DNA of 56,852 nucleotides from Allobosea sp. (GTDB taxonomy: Bacteria > Pseudomonadota > Alphaproteobacteria > Rhizobiales > Beijerinckiaceae). This document shows positions 38,816 through 51,038 of this stretch, piece by piece (the stretch's first letter is position 1; each line of letters opens with the position of its first letter). The notes below the pieces were generated by a model, which did no database searches, had not been told where the DNA came from, and saw only the letters and a program-made list of their open reading frames with translations. Made by a program: the position numbers and the translations under genes. Location: the NCBI RefSeq assembly GCF_017308075.1, contig NZ_JAFKFX010000048.1, positions 1-56,852 of the forward strand, read 5' to 3'.

Positions 38816-39064
38816 ACGGCAGGGAGGACCAACCGGACGGGATCGGAGGCGGCGCTACGCTTTTCTGGGGCGCTGCAGGCGATTTTCGCCGGCAAACGGG
38901 GGGAGGCGGTCGCCTTCTCCCTTCCCCTGAACCGCCGTTCCGGCTAAGACGCGCCGACGCGGCGCGGCCGCCGGCTTGATCCGGCGCCATTCATTCGCAT
39001 ATCCGCTTTTCCTTCGGGACGTGCCGTCCCATCCATCGAGCTTACAAAGACGGTGAAGTCCGCC

Positions 39065-39526
39065 ATGGCGACCAAGAGCCCCATCGATCCGGAACTCGTG
39101 CGCGAAATGGCGCAGCTGATCAACGAGACGGACCTGACCGAGATCGAGGTGCAGAAGGGCGATCTGCGCATCCGCGTGGCGCGCACCATCACCGCGACCG
39201 TGATGGCGCCGGTCGCTTCAGCGCCGGTCATGGCAGCCGCGCCGGCACCTGTCGCCGCCGCGCCGCTCGAGGCCAAGGCCGCAGCCGCGCATCCCGGCAC
39301 GGTGAACTCGCCGATGGTCGGCACCGCCTATCGCCGGCCCTCGCCCGATGCCAAGCCCTTCATCGAGATCGGCCAGGAGGTTAAGGCCGGCGAGCGCGTG
39401 CTGCTCGTGGAAGCGATGAAGACCTTCAACGACATCGTCGCGCCGCGCGCCGGCAAGGTCATCGCCATCCTGGTCGAGGACGGACAGCCGGTCGAATACG
39501 GCGAGCCGCTGCTGGTGATCGAGTGA
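39065..39526 (+). CDS. accB: Acetyl-CoA carboxylase biotin carboxyl carrier protein
   Basis: Carries biotin between the carboxylase and carboxyltransferase in malonyl-CoA formation, the first step of fatty-acid synthesis. The biotin domain at the C-terminus has the attachment lysine Lys119 in [14 protein letters not shown], with the thumb region [16 protein letters not shown]. An Ala/Pro linker spans ~45-80. 153 aa. ATG 39065 ([15 protein letters not shown]) is the usual start. accC follows after a 29-base gap. The 249 bases before it lack the aroQ gene found there in many relatives. Confidence 0.95.
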   Translation: MATKSPIDPELVREMAQLINETDLTEIEVQKGDLRIRVARTITATVMAPVASAPVMAAAPAPVAAAPLEAKAAAAHPGTVNSPMVGTAYRRPSPDAKPFIEIGQEVKAGERVLLVEAMKTFNDIVAPRAGKVIAILVEDGQPVEYGEPLLVIE

Positions 39527-39555
39527 GGCCGGCGCCGGACGGGAGCGGGCTGAAG

Positions 39556-40920
39556 ATGTTCGACAAGATCCTGATCGCAAACCGCGGCGAGATCGCCCTG
39601 CGCGTGCTGCGCGCCGCCAAGGAACTCGGCATCGCCACGGTCGCCGTGCATTCGACCGCCGATGCCAACGCCATGCATGTGCGCCTGGCCGACGAGAGCG
39701 TCTGCATCGGCCCGCCGCCGGCACGCGAGAGCTATCTCAACATTCCCGCCTTGATCGCCGCCTGCGAGATCACCGGCGCAGATGCGGTTCATCCCGGCTA
39801 CGGCTTCCTCTCCGAGAATGCCCGCTTCGCCGAGATCCTCGAGCGGCACAACATCACCTTCATCGGCCCCAAGGCCGAGCATATCCGCAGCATGGGCGAC
39901 AAGATCGAGGCCAAGCGCACCGCCAAGCGCCTCGGCATCCCCTGCGTTCCGGGTTCGGAAGGCGGGGTCGCCGATGACGAGGAGGCGCTGCGCATTATCA
40001 GAGAGATCGGCCTGCCGGTCATCATCAAGGCGGCGTCCGGCGGCGGCGGCAAGGGCATGAAGGTCGTGCGCAGCGAGGACGAGATATCCGTCCTGCTCGC
40101 CACCGCTCGCAGCGAGGCCAAGGCCAATTTCGGCGACGATGCCGTCTATATCGAGAAATATCTCCAGAAGCCCCGCCATATCGAGATCCAGGTGCTCGGC
40201 GACGGCAAGGGCCGGGCGATCCATCTCGGCGAGCGCGACTGCTCGCTGCAGCGGCGTCACCAGAAGGTCTGGGAGGAGGGGCCGTCGCCCGCCCTCAATG
40301 CCGGTGAGCGCGACAAGATCGGTAATATCTGCGCCAAGGCGATGGCCGATATGGGCTATCTCGGCGCCGGCACGATCGAGTTCCTCTACGAGGACGGCGA
40401 ATTCTACTTCATCGAGATGAACACCCGTATCCAGGTCGAGCATCCGGTCACCGAGATGATCACCGGGATCGACCTGGTCAACGAGCAGATCAGGATCGCG
40501 GCCGGCGCGCCGCTCTCGATCCGCCAGGAAGACGTGATCATCGAAGGCCATGCCATCGAGTGCCGCGTCAACGCCGAGCATCCGTCGACCTTCCGGCCGT
40601 CTCCGGGGAAGATCGCCTCGTTCCACACGCCGGGCGGTCTGGGCGTGCGCGTCGATTCGGCGGCCTATCAGGGCTATGTCATCCCGCCGCATTACGACTC
40701 GCTGGTCGGCAAGCTGATCGTGCACGGCCGCAACCGCGACGAATGCCTGATGCGCCTGCGTCGCTCGCTCGACGAGTTCGTCGTCGACGGCGTCGACACG
40801 ACCCTGCCGTTGTTCCGCACCCTGGTGCGCAACCAGGACATGCTGAACGGCGACTACAACATCCACTGGCTGGAGAAGTTCCTGGCCAATGGCGGCATGG
40901 GGCAGCCCATCGAGGGGTGA
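39556..40920 (+). CDS. accC: Acetyl-CoA carboxylase, biotin carboxylase subunit
   Basis: ATP-dependent carboxylation of biotin on AccB. Features in order: [20 protein letters not shown] (~1-20), [11 protein letters not shown], the glycine-rich ATP lid [49 protein letters not shown], the active-site [18 protein letters not shown] (catalytic Arg), and [17 protein letters not shown] near the C-terminus. 454 aa, a normal length. I chose ATG 39556; a GTG at 39523 overlapping the accB stop gives an unusual extension. Confidence 0.97.
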   Translation: MFDKILIANRGEIALRVLRAAKELGIATVAVHSTADANAMHVRLADESVCIGPPPARESYLNIPALIAACEITGADAVHPGYGFLSENARFAEILERHNITFIGPKAEHIRSMGDKIEAKRTAKRLGIPCVPGSEGGVADDEEALRIIREIGLPVIIKAASGGGGKGMKVVRSEDEISVLLATARSEAKANFGDDAVYIEKYLQKPRHIEIQVLGDGKGRAIHLGERDCSLQRRHQKVWEEGPSPALNAGERDKIGNICAKAMADMGYLGAGTIEFLYEDGEFYFIEMNTRIQVEHPVTEMITGIDLVNEQIRIAAGAPLSIRQEDVIIEGHAIECRVNAEHPSTFRPSPGKIASFHTPGGLGVRVDSAAYQGYVIPPHYDSLVGKLIVHGRNRDECLMRLRRSLDEFVVDGVDTTLPLFRTLVRNQDMLNGDYNIHWLEKFLANGGMGQPIEG

Positions 40921-40930
40921 GCCTTTCCTT

Positions 40931-41057
40931 CTCCCCTTGCGGGAGAAGGTGGCGCGCAGCGCCGCATGAGGGGTCGCGCCAGGCTTTCCGCTTCGGCATG
41001 ATGGCGAGATTGCAAGGTCGCGAAACCCCTCACCCCAACCCTCTCCCGCAAGGGGAG
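40931..41057. repeat. Palindromic intergenic repeat (CTCCCCTTGCGGGAGA family)
   Basis: Perfect 16-base arms CTCCCCTTGCGGGAGA (40931-40946) and TCTCCCGCAAGGGGAG (41042-41057). Each arm is itself a small hairpin, and inner arms ATGAGGGGT / ACCCCTCA pair as well. It fills the gap between accC and aat and is a well-known kind of dispersed repeat in Rhizobiales. It may act as a transcription attenuator between the two genes. Confidence 0.8.
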
Positions 41058-41115
41058 AGGGGGCTGGTCGCGACCCTGGTTTGACAGGCTGGCGCGCCCG
41101 CGCTCCCATCACTGC

Positions 41116-41808
41116 ATGAAGGCCCGTTCCAGACCCGTGCGCGCGCCCACGATCACGCCGGAAATCCTGCTGCGCGCCTATGCCGGCGGGGTCTTCCCAA
41201 TGGCCGAGAGCGCCGAGGATCCCGGCCTGTTCTGGGTCGAGCCCGAGATTCGCGGCATCATCCCGCTCGATGCCTTCCACGTCCCCGGCAGGCTGCGGCG
41301 CACCGTGCGCTCCGATCGTTTCGAGATCCGCGTCGACCACGACTTCGAGCCGGTGATCGCAGCCTGCGCCGAAAGCCGCCCGGATCGCGAGGAGACCTGG
41401 ATCAACCGGCGCATCCGCGCGCTCTATGGCGAGCTTTTCGCTCTCGGTTTCGTCCACACCGTCGAGTGCTGGCGCGAGGGACATCTGGTCGGCGGCCTCT
41501 ACGGGCTTTCGCTCGGCGGGGCCTTTTTCGGCGAGAGCATGTTCCATCGCGAGACCGATGCCTCGAAGGTAGCGCTGGTGCATCTCGTGGCGCGGCTGCG
41601 GCGGGGCGGCTACCGGCTGCTCGACGCCCAGTTCCAGACCGCCCATCTCGCCCAGTTCGGTACACGCGAGCTGCTGCGGGAGATCTATCGCAGCTTGCTC
41701 GAGCCGGCGATCGCCAGCGAGGCGCAATGGTGGAGCTGGCCGCGGGAGAAGCGCGTCAGCGGCAGCGAGGCGCTGGCGGAACTGGAGAGCGTGCCCGGCG
41801 CGCGCTGA
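41116..41808 (+). CDS. aat: Leucyl/phenylalanyl-tRNA--protein transferase
   Basis: Adds Leu or Phe to N-terminal Lys/Arg of proteins, marking them for ClpS-ClpAP degradation (N-degron pathway). The family signature runs throughout: [113 protein letters not shown]. 230 aa. Conserved association with accBC in this order. Confidence 0.95.
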   Translation: MKARSRPVRAPTITPEILLRAYAGGVFPMAESAEDPGLFWVEPEIRGIIPLDAFHVPGRLRRTVRSDRFEIRVDHDFEPVIAACAESRPDREETWINRRIRALYGELFALGFVHTVECWREGHLVGGLYGLSLGGAFFGESMFHRETDASKVALVHLVARLRRGGYRLLDAQFQTAHLAQFGTRELLREIYRSLLEPAIASEAQWWSWPREKRVSGSEALAELESVPGAR

Positions 41809-41893
41809 AGATTCGGCAGTCACGGGAAAAGGACGGACTCGCGGCAAGGCGAGGGGCTTGATCTTGGCCGTGTCACGCAACATATGAAGTTCC

Positions 41894-42355
41894 ATGAAGC
41901 GCGACAGCCGATTGTCCGGGGTGCTCCATGTCCTGCTGCACATGGCGGAACAGGATGGCCCGGTGACCTCCGAAGTCCTCGCCAGGGCGATGGCGACCAA
42001 TCCCGTGGTGATCCGGCGGGTGATGGCGGGCCTGCGCGACCAGGGCTATGTCCGCTCCGAGAAGGGGCATGGCGGCGGCTGGACCATTGCCTGCGATCTT
42101 TCGAAGGTGACATTGCGCGACATCTACGACGCGCTCGGCAGCCCCTCGCTGCTGGCCATCGGCAACCGGACGGAGGCCCCCGGCTGCCTCGTTGAGCAGG
42201 TGGTGAACGCGGCGCTCGACCAAGCCTTCGCCGATGCCGAGGCCCTGCTGCTCGCCCGCCTCGGCGAGGTGACGCTGGCTGGACTGAGCGCCGGCTTCCA
42301 TGCGCGGCTCGTCGCCCGTGGCGGCCGCCACGATCTGGAAGCTTCCCATGGTTGA
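41894..42355 (+). CDS. Rrf2-family transcriptional regulator (YwnA-like, no Fe-S ligands)
   Basis: 153 residues with the Rrf2 winged helix: [79 protein letters not shown]. The three-cysteine cluster of IscR/NsrR is absent (only scattered Cys at CDLS and GCLVEQ), so it probably senses redox or a small molecule through single cysteines, as YwnA/YwgB members do. The methyltransferase gene follows by 81 bases and is the most likely target. Confidence 0.88.
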   Translation: MKRDSRLSGVLHVLLHMAEQDGPVTSEVLARAMATNPVVIRRVMAGLRDQGYVRSEKGHGGGWTIACDLSKVTLRDIYDALGSPSLLAIGNRTEAPGCLVEQVVNAALDQAFADAEALLLARLGEVTLAGLSAGFHARLVARGGRHDLEASHG

Positions 42356-42436
42356 AGCAGTCTGCCGTCGTCTGGCCGCATGGCAGTGGAGCGCTGGTTC
42401 TTGCCGCTTTCAGCAGCCGAAGACGAGGCCGATCTC

Positions 42437-43120
42437 ATGAACGCATCGACGGCGCCATTCTCGGACCCCGCGGCGGTTGCCCGCTATGCGGAAGGCCCGC
42501 CGCGCTTCGTGCCCGGCTTTCACGATCTCCATAAGATGACCGGCATCCTGCTGGCGGAACGGGCTCCGGAAGACGCCCGGGTGCTGGTCCTGGGGGCAGG
42601 GGGCGGGCTCGAGCTCAAAGCCTTGGCGCAGGCCCGGCCGGGCTGGGTCTTCGACGGTGTCGATCCGGCGGCCGAAATGCTGAAGCTAGCCGGCCAGACG
42701 CTGGGGCCGCTCGGCAGGCGCGTCGATCTTCACGAGGGCTATATCGAGGATGCGCCGGAAGGGCCGTTCGATGCGGCGACCTGCCTGCTGACCCTGCATT
42801 TCCTGGCGCCTGAAGACAGGCGGCGCACGCTGGGCGAGATCCATCGCAGGCTGAAGCCCGGGGCGCCCTTCGTCGCCGCCCATGCCAGCTTCCCGCAGGA
42901 GGAGGGCGAGAGGGGACGCTGGCTCTCGCGCTACGCCGCCTTCGCCACGGCTTCGGGGATGGACCCGGCCAAGGCGGAGAACGCCCGCGCGGCGGTCGCA
43001 GCGCATCTCCAGCTGCTCAGCCCCGAGGAGGACGAGGCAATCCTGCGGGATGCCGGGTTCTCGCAGGTCAGCCTGTTCTACACGGGCTTCAGCTTCCGCG
43101 GCTGGGTCGGCTACGCCTGA
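42437..43120 (+). CDS. Class I SAM-dependent methyltransferase
   Basis: 227 residues. SAM-binding motif I is VLVLGAGGGLELKAL, motif II GVDPAAEMLKLAGQTL, and post motifs include FDAATCLLTLHFLAPEDRRRTLGEIHRRLKPGAPFVAAH. The C-terminal part (LSPEEDEAILRDAGFSQVSLFYTGFSFRGWVGYA) matches Tam/UbiE-like proteins. Substrate unknown. ATG 42437 (MNASTAPFSDPAAVARYAE) is preferred to 42380. It ends 10 bases inside the converging VOC gene. Confidence 0.85.
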   Translation: MNASTAPFSDPAAVARYAEGPPRFVPGFHDLHKMTGILLAERAPEDARVLVLGAGGGLELKALAQARPGWVFDGVDPAAEMLKLAGQTLGPLGRRVDLHEGYIEDAPEGPFDAATCLLTLHFLAPEDRRRTLGEIHRRLKPGAPFVAAHASFPQEEGERGRWLSRYAAFATASGMDPAKAENARAAVAAHLQLLSPEEDEAILRDAGFSQVSLFYTGFSFRGWVGYA

Positions 43121-43497
43121 TCCTCAGGGGTAGGGAACGCTTCCGGCGCGGGCTGCCAGAGCTCGATCGGATTGCCCTCGGGATCATGGATGCGGCAGAA
43201 GCGGCCAACCTCCGAATCCCATTCGGGGCGGGTTTCCACCGCGATGCCGGCGGCCTTCAACGCTGCCATCATCGCGTCGAGATCGTCGACGCGGAAATTC
43301 ACCATCCATTGCTGCTCGGGCCGGCCGAAATAGTCGCTCGTCGCGGCAAAGGGGCCGAAAATGGTCGGGCCTGCATCCTGGCGCCAGACCGCCTTGGCGA
43401 GGTCGTCGATACCGAGATGACGCTCATACCAGGCGGCAAGGGCCTGCGGGTCACCGGCGCGGAAGAAAAGACCGCCTATGCCGGTGACGCGCGCCAT
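43111..43497 (-). CDS. VOC-family protein (glyoxalase/bleomycin-resistance-like)
   Basis: A 128-residue single VOC domain: RVTGIGGLFFRAGDPQALAAWYERHLGI at the start, NFRVDDLDAMMAALKAAGIAVETRPEWDSEVGRFCRIHDPEGNPIELWQP at the end, the last carrying the metal-ligand Glu in PIELW. Metal-dependent enzyme or small-molecule binding protein, substrate unknown. The coding ends overlap the methyltransferase gene tail-to-tail by 10 bases. DUF2155 lies upstream on the same strand, three bases from its start. Confidence 0.85.
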   Translation of the reverse strand: MARVTGIGGLFFRAGDPQALAAWYERHLGIDDLAKAVWRQDAGPTIFGPFAATSDYFGRPEQQWMVNFRVDDLDAMMAALKAAGIAVETRPEWDSEVGRFCRIHDPEGNPIELWQPAPEAFPTPEDQA

Positions 43498-43500
43498 GGT

Positions 43501-44124
43501 TCAGTTTCCGCCGGTCGGGTCGCGGCCACCGCCGGCCGGGTTGGTCGGGAAGAAGCGCTGCGTCGGGGCACGCGGCTGCACCGGCACGCCCTGCGGCGGA
43601 GCGACGTCGATGCGCTGATTGCTGCCCGGCGCGCCCGGGGGCGGCGTCTCGCGGGCCGGTCGCACCGGGCGCTCCGGACGCTGGCCCGCGGTCGGCGGCG
43701 GGGTGGCCTCCGGCTCCTTGGGATCGACGACCAGCTCAGTGCCGCCTTTGCAGTCGGTCAGCCAGACATCGTAGATCGCGTGCTCGACGCCGTGCAGGCC
43801 GGGGCTCGCCGCATACATCCAGCCGGTGAAGATCCGCCGGTATTCGTTGTTGAAGGTGACCTCGTCGACCTCGGTGAAGCTCGTGGTCTGCGGCGCCTCG
43901 GTCGGCGGCCGCGTCCAGCAGACGCGCGGCGTCAGCTGCAGGGCGCCGAACTGCACGGTCTCGTCGATCGCGACCTCGAAGGAGATGATCCGGCCGGTGA
44001 TCTTGTCGAGCCCGGCAAAGACCGCGACCGGATTGCGGATGCGGTCGGCCTTGGCAGGGGCCGCCAGCGCGAGCGCGGCGCCGGACAGGGCGACTAAGGC
44101 TAGGCTTCTGCGGAGCGAGGGCAT
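43501..44124 (-). CDS. DUF2155 exported protein
   Basis: 207 residues: signal peptide (SLRRSLALVALSGAALALAAPAKA), then DRIRNPVAVFAGLDKITGRIISFEVAIDETVQFGALQLTPRVCWTRPPTEAPQTTSFTEVDEV, ending in IFTGWMYAASPGLHGVEHAIYDVWLTDCK, which is the DUF2155 signature. A Pro/Arg-rich C-terminal tail of about 70 residues is longer than usual. It is an alphaproteobacterial periplasmic protein of unknown function, normally beside aat and the NDUFA12 gene; here mntH has come between. Confidence 0.88.
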   Translation of the reverse strand: MPSLRRSLALVALSGAALALAAPAKADRIRNPVAVFAGLDKITGRIISFEVAIDETVQFGALQLTPRVCWTRPPTEAPQTTSFTEVDEVTFNNEYRRIFTGWMYAASPGLHGVEHAIYDVWLTDCKGGTELVVDPKEPEATPPPTAGQRPERPVRPARETPPPGAPGSNQRIDVAPPQGVPVQPRAPTQRFFPTNPAGGGRDPTGGN

Positions 44125-44247
44125 GCTGGCTTGCGATTCTCTTCCAGCGCGGCGTAGCCGCGTCGGCGCGGACGTAGCACGGCAATCGCAGCGGAAAAAG
44201 GGCGGAGGACGGAGAGGGCCAGTGCCCGATGCGTGGCTGCAATGCTC

Positions 44248-44290
44248 TTGCGATCCATTCGCAACTGTTTATCTTGCGAATAGATCGCAG
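44248..44290 (+). promoter_or_regulatory. Tandem palindromic operators upstream of mntH (Mur/MntR-type)
   Basis: Two 17-base sites of the form TTGCGA-N5-TCGCAA: TTGCGATCCATTCGCAA (44248-44264, perfect) and TTGCGAATAGATCGCAG (44274-44290, one mismatch), 26 bases apart centre to centre and ending 17 bases before the mntH ATG. The placement over the likely promoter suggests repression by a manganese-responsive regulator (Mur of the Fur family in Rhizobiales, or MntR). Which one binds is an inference. Confidence 0.65.
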
Positions 44291-44307
44291 TTGCAGATTG
44301 GACGGCA

Positions 44308-45654
44308 ATGGACGCACGGGTCGACAGGCCGCAGCCCGGCTGGCGCAGCGAGCGGGGCGAAGCCTCCCTCTCAGACGTCCACCGCTCGATCGCGGTGCGC
44401 CAGACCGGCCCCGGCTGGCGGCGCGCCGCCGCCTTCGTCGGGCCGGGCTATCTCGTCGCCGTCGGCTACATGGACCCCGGCAACTGGGCGACCTCGCTCG
44501 CCGGCGGCTCGAAATTCGGCTACACGCTCCTCGTCGTCGCGCTGGTTTCCAATATCATGGCGATCGTGCTGCAATCGCTGTGCGCCCGCCTCGCCATCGC
44601 CTCCGGCCGCGACCTCGCCCAGGCCTGCCGCGACGCCTATCCGAAGCCGGTTTCCTTCGTCCTGTGGCTCCTGGCCGAGATCGCGATCATCGCCACCGAC
44701 ATCGCCGAGGTGATCGGCACGGCGATCGGCCTGAACCTGATCTTCGGCATTCCGCTCGAGCTCGGCGTCATCATCACGGCGCTCGACGTCTTCCTGATCC
44801 TCTATCTGCAGAAGCTCGGATTCCGCTGGGTCGAGGCTCTGGTGATCACGCTGCTCGGCGTGATCGCACTGTGCTTCGCGATCCAGATCGCGCTCGCCGA
44901 TCCCGATTGGGGGCAGGTGGTTCGCGGTTTCGCGCCGACGACCGAGATCGTCCGCAATCCGGAGATGCTCTATCTGGCGCTCGGCATCCTCGGCGCGACG
45001 GTGATGCCGCATAATCTCTACCTGCATTCGGGCATCGTGCAGACCCGCGCCTATGGCAAGAGCCTGCTGGAAAGGCGCCAGGCGCTGAAATACGCGACTA
45101 TCGATTCGACGGTGGCGCTGATGTTCGCGCTGACCATCAACGCCTCGATCCTGATCCTGGCGGCTGCGACCTTCCACAGGACCGGACAGACCGCCGTCGC
45201 CGAGCTCGGCGATGCCCACAAGCTGCTCGGCCCGCTGCTCGGACTGGCGATCGCCCCGACCCTGTTCGGCATCGCGCTGCTCTGCTGCGGCATCAACTCG
45301 ACGGTGACGGCGACGCTGGCCGGCCAGATCGTGATGGAGGGCTTCCTCAAGATCAGGCTTCCGCCCTGGCTGCGCCGGCTGATCACGCGCGGCATCGCCA
45401 TCATCCCGGCGGCGGCGGTGACGATCTGGTATGGCGACAGCGGCACGGCGCAGCTGCTGATCCTGACCCAGGTCGTGCTCTCGCTGCAGCTCTCCTTCGC
45501 TGTCTTCCCGCTGGTGATGTTCACCGCCGACAGGACCAAAATGGGCGAACTCGTCGCGCCGCTCTGGCTCGTCGCCTTCGCGGTGCTGATCGCGCTCGTG
45601 ATCGCGGCGCTGAACGTCAAGCTGCTGGTCGATTTTGCCAGCGGGGCCGGATAA
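44308..45654 (+). CDS. mntH: Nramp divalent metal transporter (manganese uptake)
   Basis: Proton-coupled Mn(II) (and Fe(II)) importer in the inner membrane. Eleven or so helices; the metal site is visible as the DPGN motif in [13 protein letters not shown] (Asp56, Asn59; helix 1) and the MPH motif in [16 protein letters not shown] (helix 6). 448 aa, slightly longer than E. coli MntH (412), with a ~40-residue hydrophilic N-terminus. The ATG at 44308 lies right after twin operator-like palindromes. It is transcribed opposite to the conserved DUF2155/NDUFA12 pair it separates. Confidence 0.93.
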   Translation: MDARVDRPQPGWRSERGEASLSDVHRSIAVRQTGPGWRRAAAFVGPGYLVAVGYMDPGNWATSLAGGSKFGYTLLVVALVSNIMAIVLQSLCARLAIASGRDLAQACRDAYPKPVSFVLWLLAEIAIIATDIAEVIGTAIGLNLIFGIPLELGVIITALDVFLILYLQKLGFRWVEALVITLLGVIALCFAIQIALADPDWGQVVRGFAPTTEIVRNPEMLYLALGILGATVMPHNLYLHSGIVQTRAYGKSLLERRQALKYATIDSTVALMFALTINASILILAAATFHRTGQTAVAELGDAHKLLGPLLGLAIAPTLFGIALLCCGINSTVTATLAGQIVMEGFLKIRLPPWLRRLITRGIAIIPAAAVTIWYGDSGTAQLLILTQVVLSLQLSFAVFPLVMFTADRTKMGELVAPLWLVAFAVLIALVIAALNVKLLVDFASGAG

Positions 45655-45740
45655 GGCGGGTCTGGTCCGGACAAGCAAAAGCACGCGACCCCGAGGGCGC
45701 GCGCTGCATCAGGGATCGACCGCGCCGAAGGGCGGTGTGC

Positions 45741-46151
45741 TCAGCGGCCGGGCGTCCAGGCCTCGTAATCGCCGGTCGCCGGCGGGCGCTCATTCTCGGC
45801 CAGGGTCGAGCCGGAGGGGCGATAGGCGAGGGCGGTGCCGGTATGGTTCGGCTGATGCGGCTGCTCCCAGTCGCGCGCAGCGTATTTCTCTTCGGAGGGC
45901 GCGATGTCGACGGTGTGGTGCAGCCAGCCGTTCCAGCCGGACGGGATCGTCGAGGCCTCGATCGGGCCGTTATAGACGACCCAGCGACGCTGGATGCCGA
46001 GGGCCTTGTCCTTGGCGCCACCCTTGGTGCGATAATAGATGTTGCCGAACTGGTCCTCGCCGACCTTCTCGCCGAAGCGCCAGGTGTGGAAGCGCGTGCC
46101 GAGGGTCTGGCCGTTCCACCAGGTGAAGATCTGAAGCAGGGTCTGGTTCAT
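45741..46151 (-). CDS. NADH:ubiquinone oxidoreductase subunit NDUFA12 family
   Basis: 136 residues, the bacterial homologue of the 17.2-kDa accessory subunit of complex I: FTWWNGQTLGTRFHTWRFGEKVGEDQFGNIYYRTKGG, RRWVVYNGPIEASTIPSGWNGWLHHTVDIAPSEEKYAARDWEQPHQPNHTGTALAYRPSGS. Found in alphaproteobacteria and mitochondria, it acts on the peripheral arm of complex I. No signal peptide. Usually next to DUF2155 and aat. Confidence 0.93.
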   Translation of the reverse strand: MNQTLLQIFTWWNGQTLGTRFHTWRFGEKVGEDQFGNIYYRTKGGAKDKALGIQRRWVVYNGPIEASTIPSGWNGWLHHTVDIAPSEEKYAARDWEQPHQPNHTGTALAYRPSGSTLAENERPPATGDYEAWTPGR

Positions 46152-46992
46152 CGCTCTTGTCCGGAGGCGCTCGGGCTCGCGCGACTTATGGCCGTGCCGG
46201 GCCGGGCTGTCCAGTGTGGCCCGGCAGGGCGCGGCATTTCGCGCGGTCCAGGCGTCAACCCATCCGTGCGGGCGCGTGCCGCCATTTCGTGCGGAGGCCT
46301 ATCGCCATGAGTGCGCGAGAATCTCCGGGGAAGATAAGCGGAGTGCTGTCCTGCCCTCGTCCCGGCCGGTGCGATTCGCTTTGACCGCAGGAAGCTGTGG
46401 ACAGGCTGGGGCAGGGATGGACGCAGCCAAGGCTTTCGCGGTTTCAAGCACTTGCGAGACCGCGCGCAGACGCTGCTTTCGCGGCCTGCAGGCACGAGGC
46501 GGCATTAACCCGCCCGCAACCATGACGCTTCGGATTTTATGGGTTCCTCCGGCGGCAGCCTGGAGGCATCTTCAGGCGCCGATCGCGATTCAGCGCGCGA
46601 TTCCCAAGGCTTAGCCGGAGCCTTGAAACTTATCCCCATAACTCACATTTCTCTACCATATGTCGTGTCCGTTCGCTTTGTGGTGCACTAATCCTTGACG
46701 CGGGGCGCCGATCAGGACTAAATTTTGAGGGTCGCGAGACGGCTGGCGGAGACGCCTTCGATCCCCGCGAACGAGTTCCCAGACGGGTCGAAGCGATCAC
46801 CGCGGCGCGCCGATATCGGCGACGGCGAACGGCGACCTGCGGCCCGGCTGGTCGCATCCGGAGTTTCGATGGCGGGGTCACACCGCTGCGGGACCCAGGG
46901 CATCAAACCGAGTTGGGCTGACATCAGGAGCCGGTGAGCAACCGGCCGCGCGTGGCTTTCCCGAGCCCGCGGCACGCATTGGGGATGAAGAC
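46152..46992. promoter_or_regulatory. 841-base intergenic region with a candidate nrdJ promoter
   Basis: No convincing gene on either strand. A sigma70-like pair TTGACG (46695-46700) and TAAATT (46719-46724), 18 bases apart, could be the nrdJ promoter with a leader of about 270 bases. The stretch 46625-46680 is AT-rich and includes TTATCCCCA, one base from a DnaA box. I looked for a B12 riboswitch and NrdR boxes and could not make a clear case for either. Confidence 0.35.
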
Positions 46993-50721
<3,729 letters not shown>

Positions 50722-50759
50722 TTGGTCCGAGCGGCTGAAGGCCGACCCAAAGATCCGCA

Positions 50760-50798
50760 CCTAGCAGCCAAAGTTTTGTTCTAGCTCTGGCTGCTAGG
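50760..50798. terminator. Hairpin after nrdJ, cut by the IS481 insertion
   Basis: Perfect 11-base arms CCTAGCAGCCA (50760-50770) and TGGCTGCTAGG (50788-50798) with a 17-base loop, 39 bases after the nrdJ stop. It has no T tract now, because IS481 sequence begins at its foot (the CTAG at 50794-50797 is the target). It may be the nrdJ terminator whose tail was displaced to beyond the window. Confidence 0.45.
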
Positions 50799-50807
50799 TG
50801 TTCAGTC

Positions 50808-50812
50808 CCGGC
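50808..50812. repeat. 5-bp target duplication CCGGC, left copy
   Basis: CCGGC here and again at 55840-55844, exactly outside the two TGTGA... transposon ends. Five bases is the duplication length of Tn7 and Tn5053-type transposition. Deleting one copy and everything between restores the IS481 reading frame. Confidence 0.9.
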
Positions 50813-50844
50813 TGTGAGTGTGAGTGGAACCATAATTTGCCTTT

Positions 50845-50887
50845 TTGACGCATCAGCGCACCGCAATTGACACATCAGCCTGCCGCA
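50845..50887 (+). repeat. Left-end tandem 21-bp repeats (TnsB/TniA binding-site-like)
   Basis: Two direct copies at 50845-50865 and 50867-50887, a 22-base period (two helical turns), 17 of 21 bases identical, each of the form TTGAC.CATCAGC...CCGCA. Inverted relatives lie at the right end (55728-55748, 55750-55770). Such arrays are where the DDE transposase binds in Tn7-like elements. Confidence 0.75.
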
Positions 50888-50938
50888 CCTCGCGGCAGGC
50901 TTTCTCGGGCCCTCCTACTGCATCGCAGGCGTCAGAGA

Positions 50939-51038
50939 ATGGCGCGTACGCGGTTGACGACGTCGCCCTGCGGCGCGCCCCGCAGTCCGGGGGCGGTTCA
51001 GCCCAGTGAGATAGCGGCCGTGCATCTCCACGCCCCTA
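50939..51038 (+). pseudogene. Possible displaced 5' end of tniA
   Basis: ATG 50939 opens a frame (MARTRLTTSPCGAPRSPGAV, QPSEIAAVHLHAPR) that is cut at the TA where the IS630 remnant begins. It is at the expected place and strand for the start of tniA, between the left end and the transposase body, but the residues are too few for a firm homology call. Confidence 0.3.

Noticed and set aside
39328-42000. 890-codon open frame antisense to accB-accC-aat
   Set aside because: Runs through three well-supported genes and a palindromic repeat, so it is a shadow.
46625-46680. Chromosomal origin or DnaA box cluster
   Set aside because: Only one near-match (TTATCCCCA) was seen; no cluster and no neighbouring replication genes.
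50724-50750. tRNA-like D-arm sequence (GAGCGGCTGAAGGC)
   Set aside because: It resembles the D-arm of tRNA-Ser, but no anticodon arm, T-arm or acceptor stem follows in the right positions.
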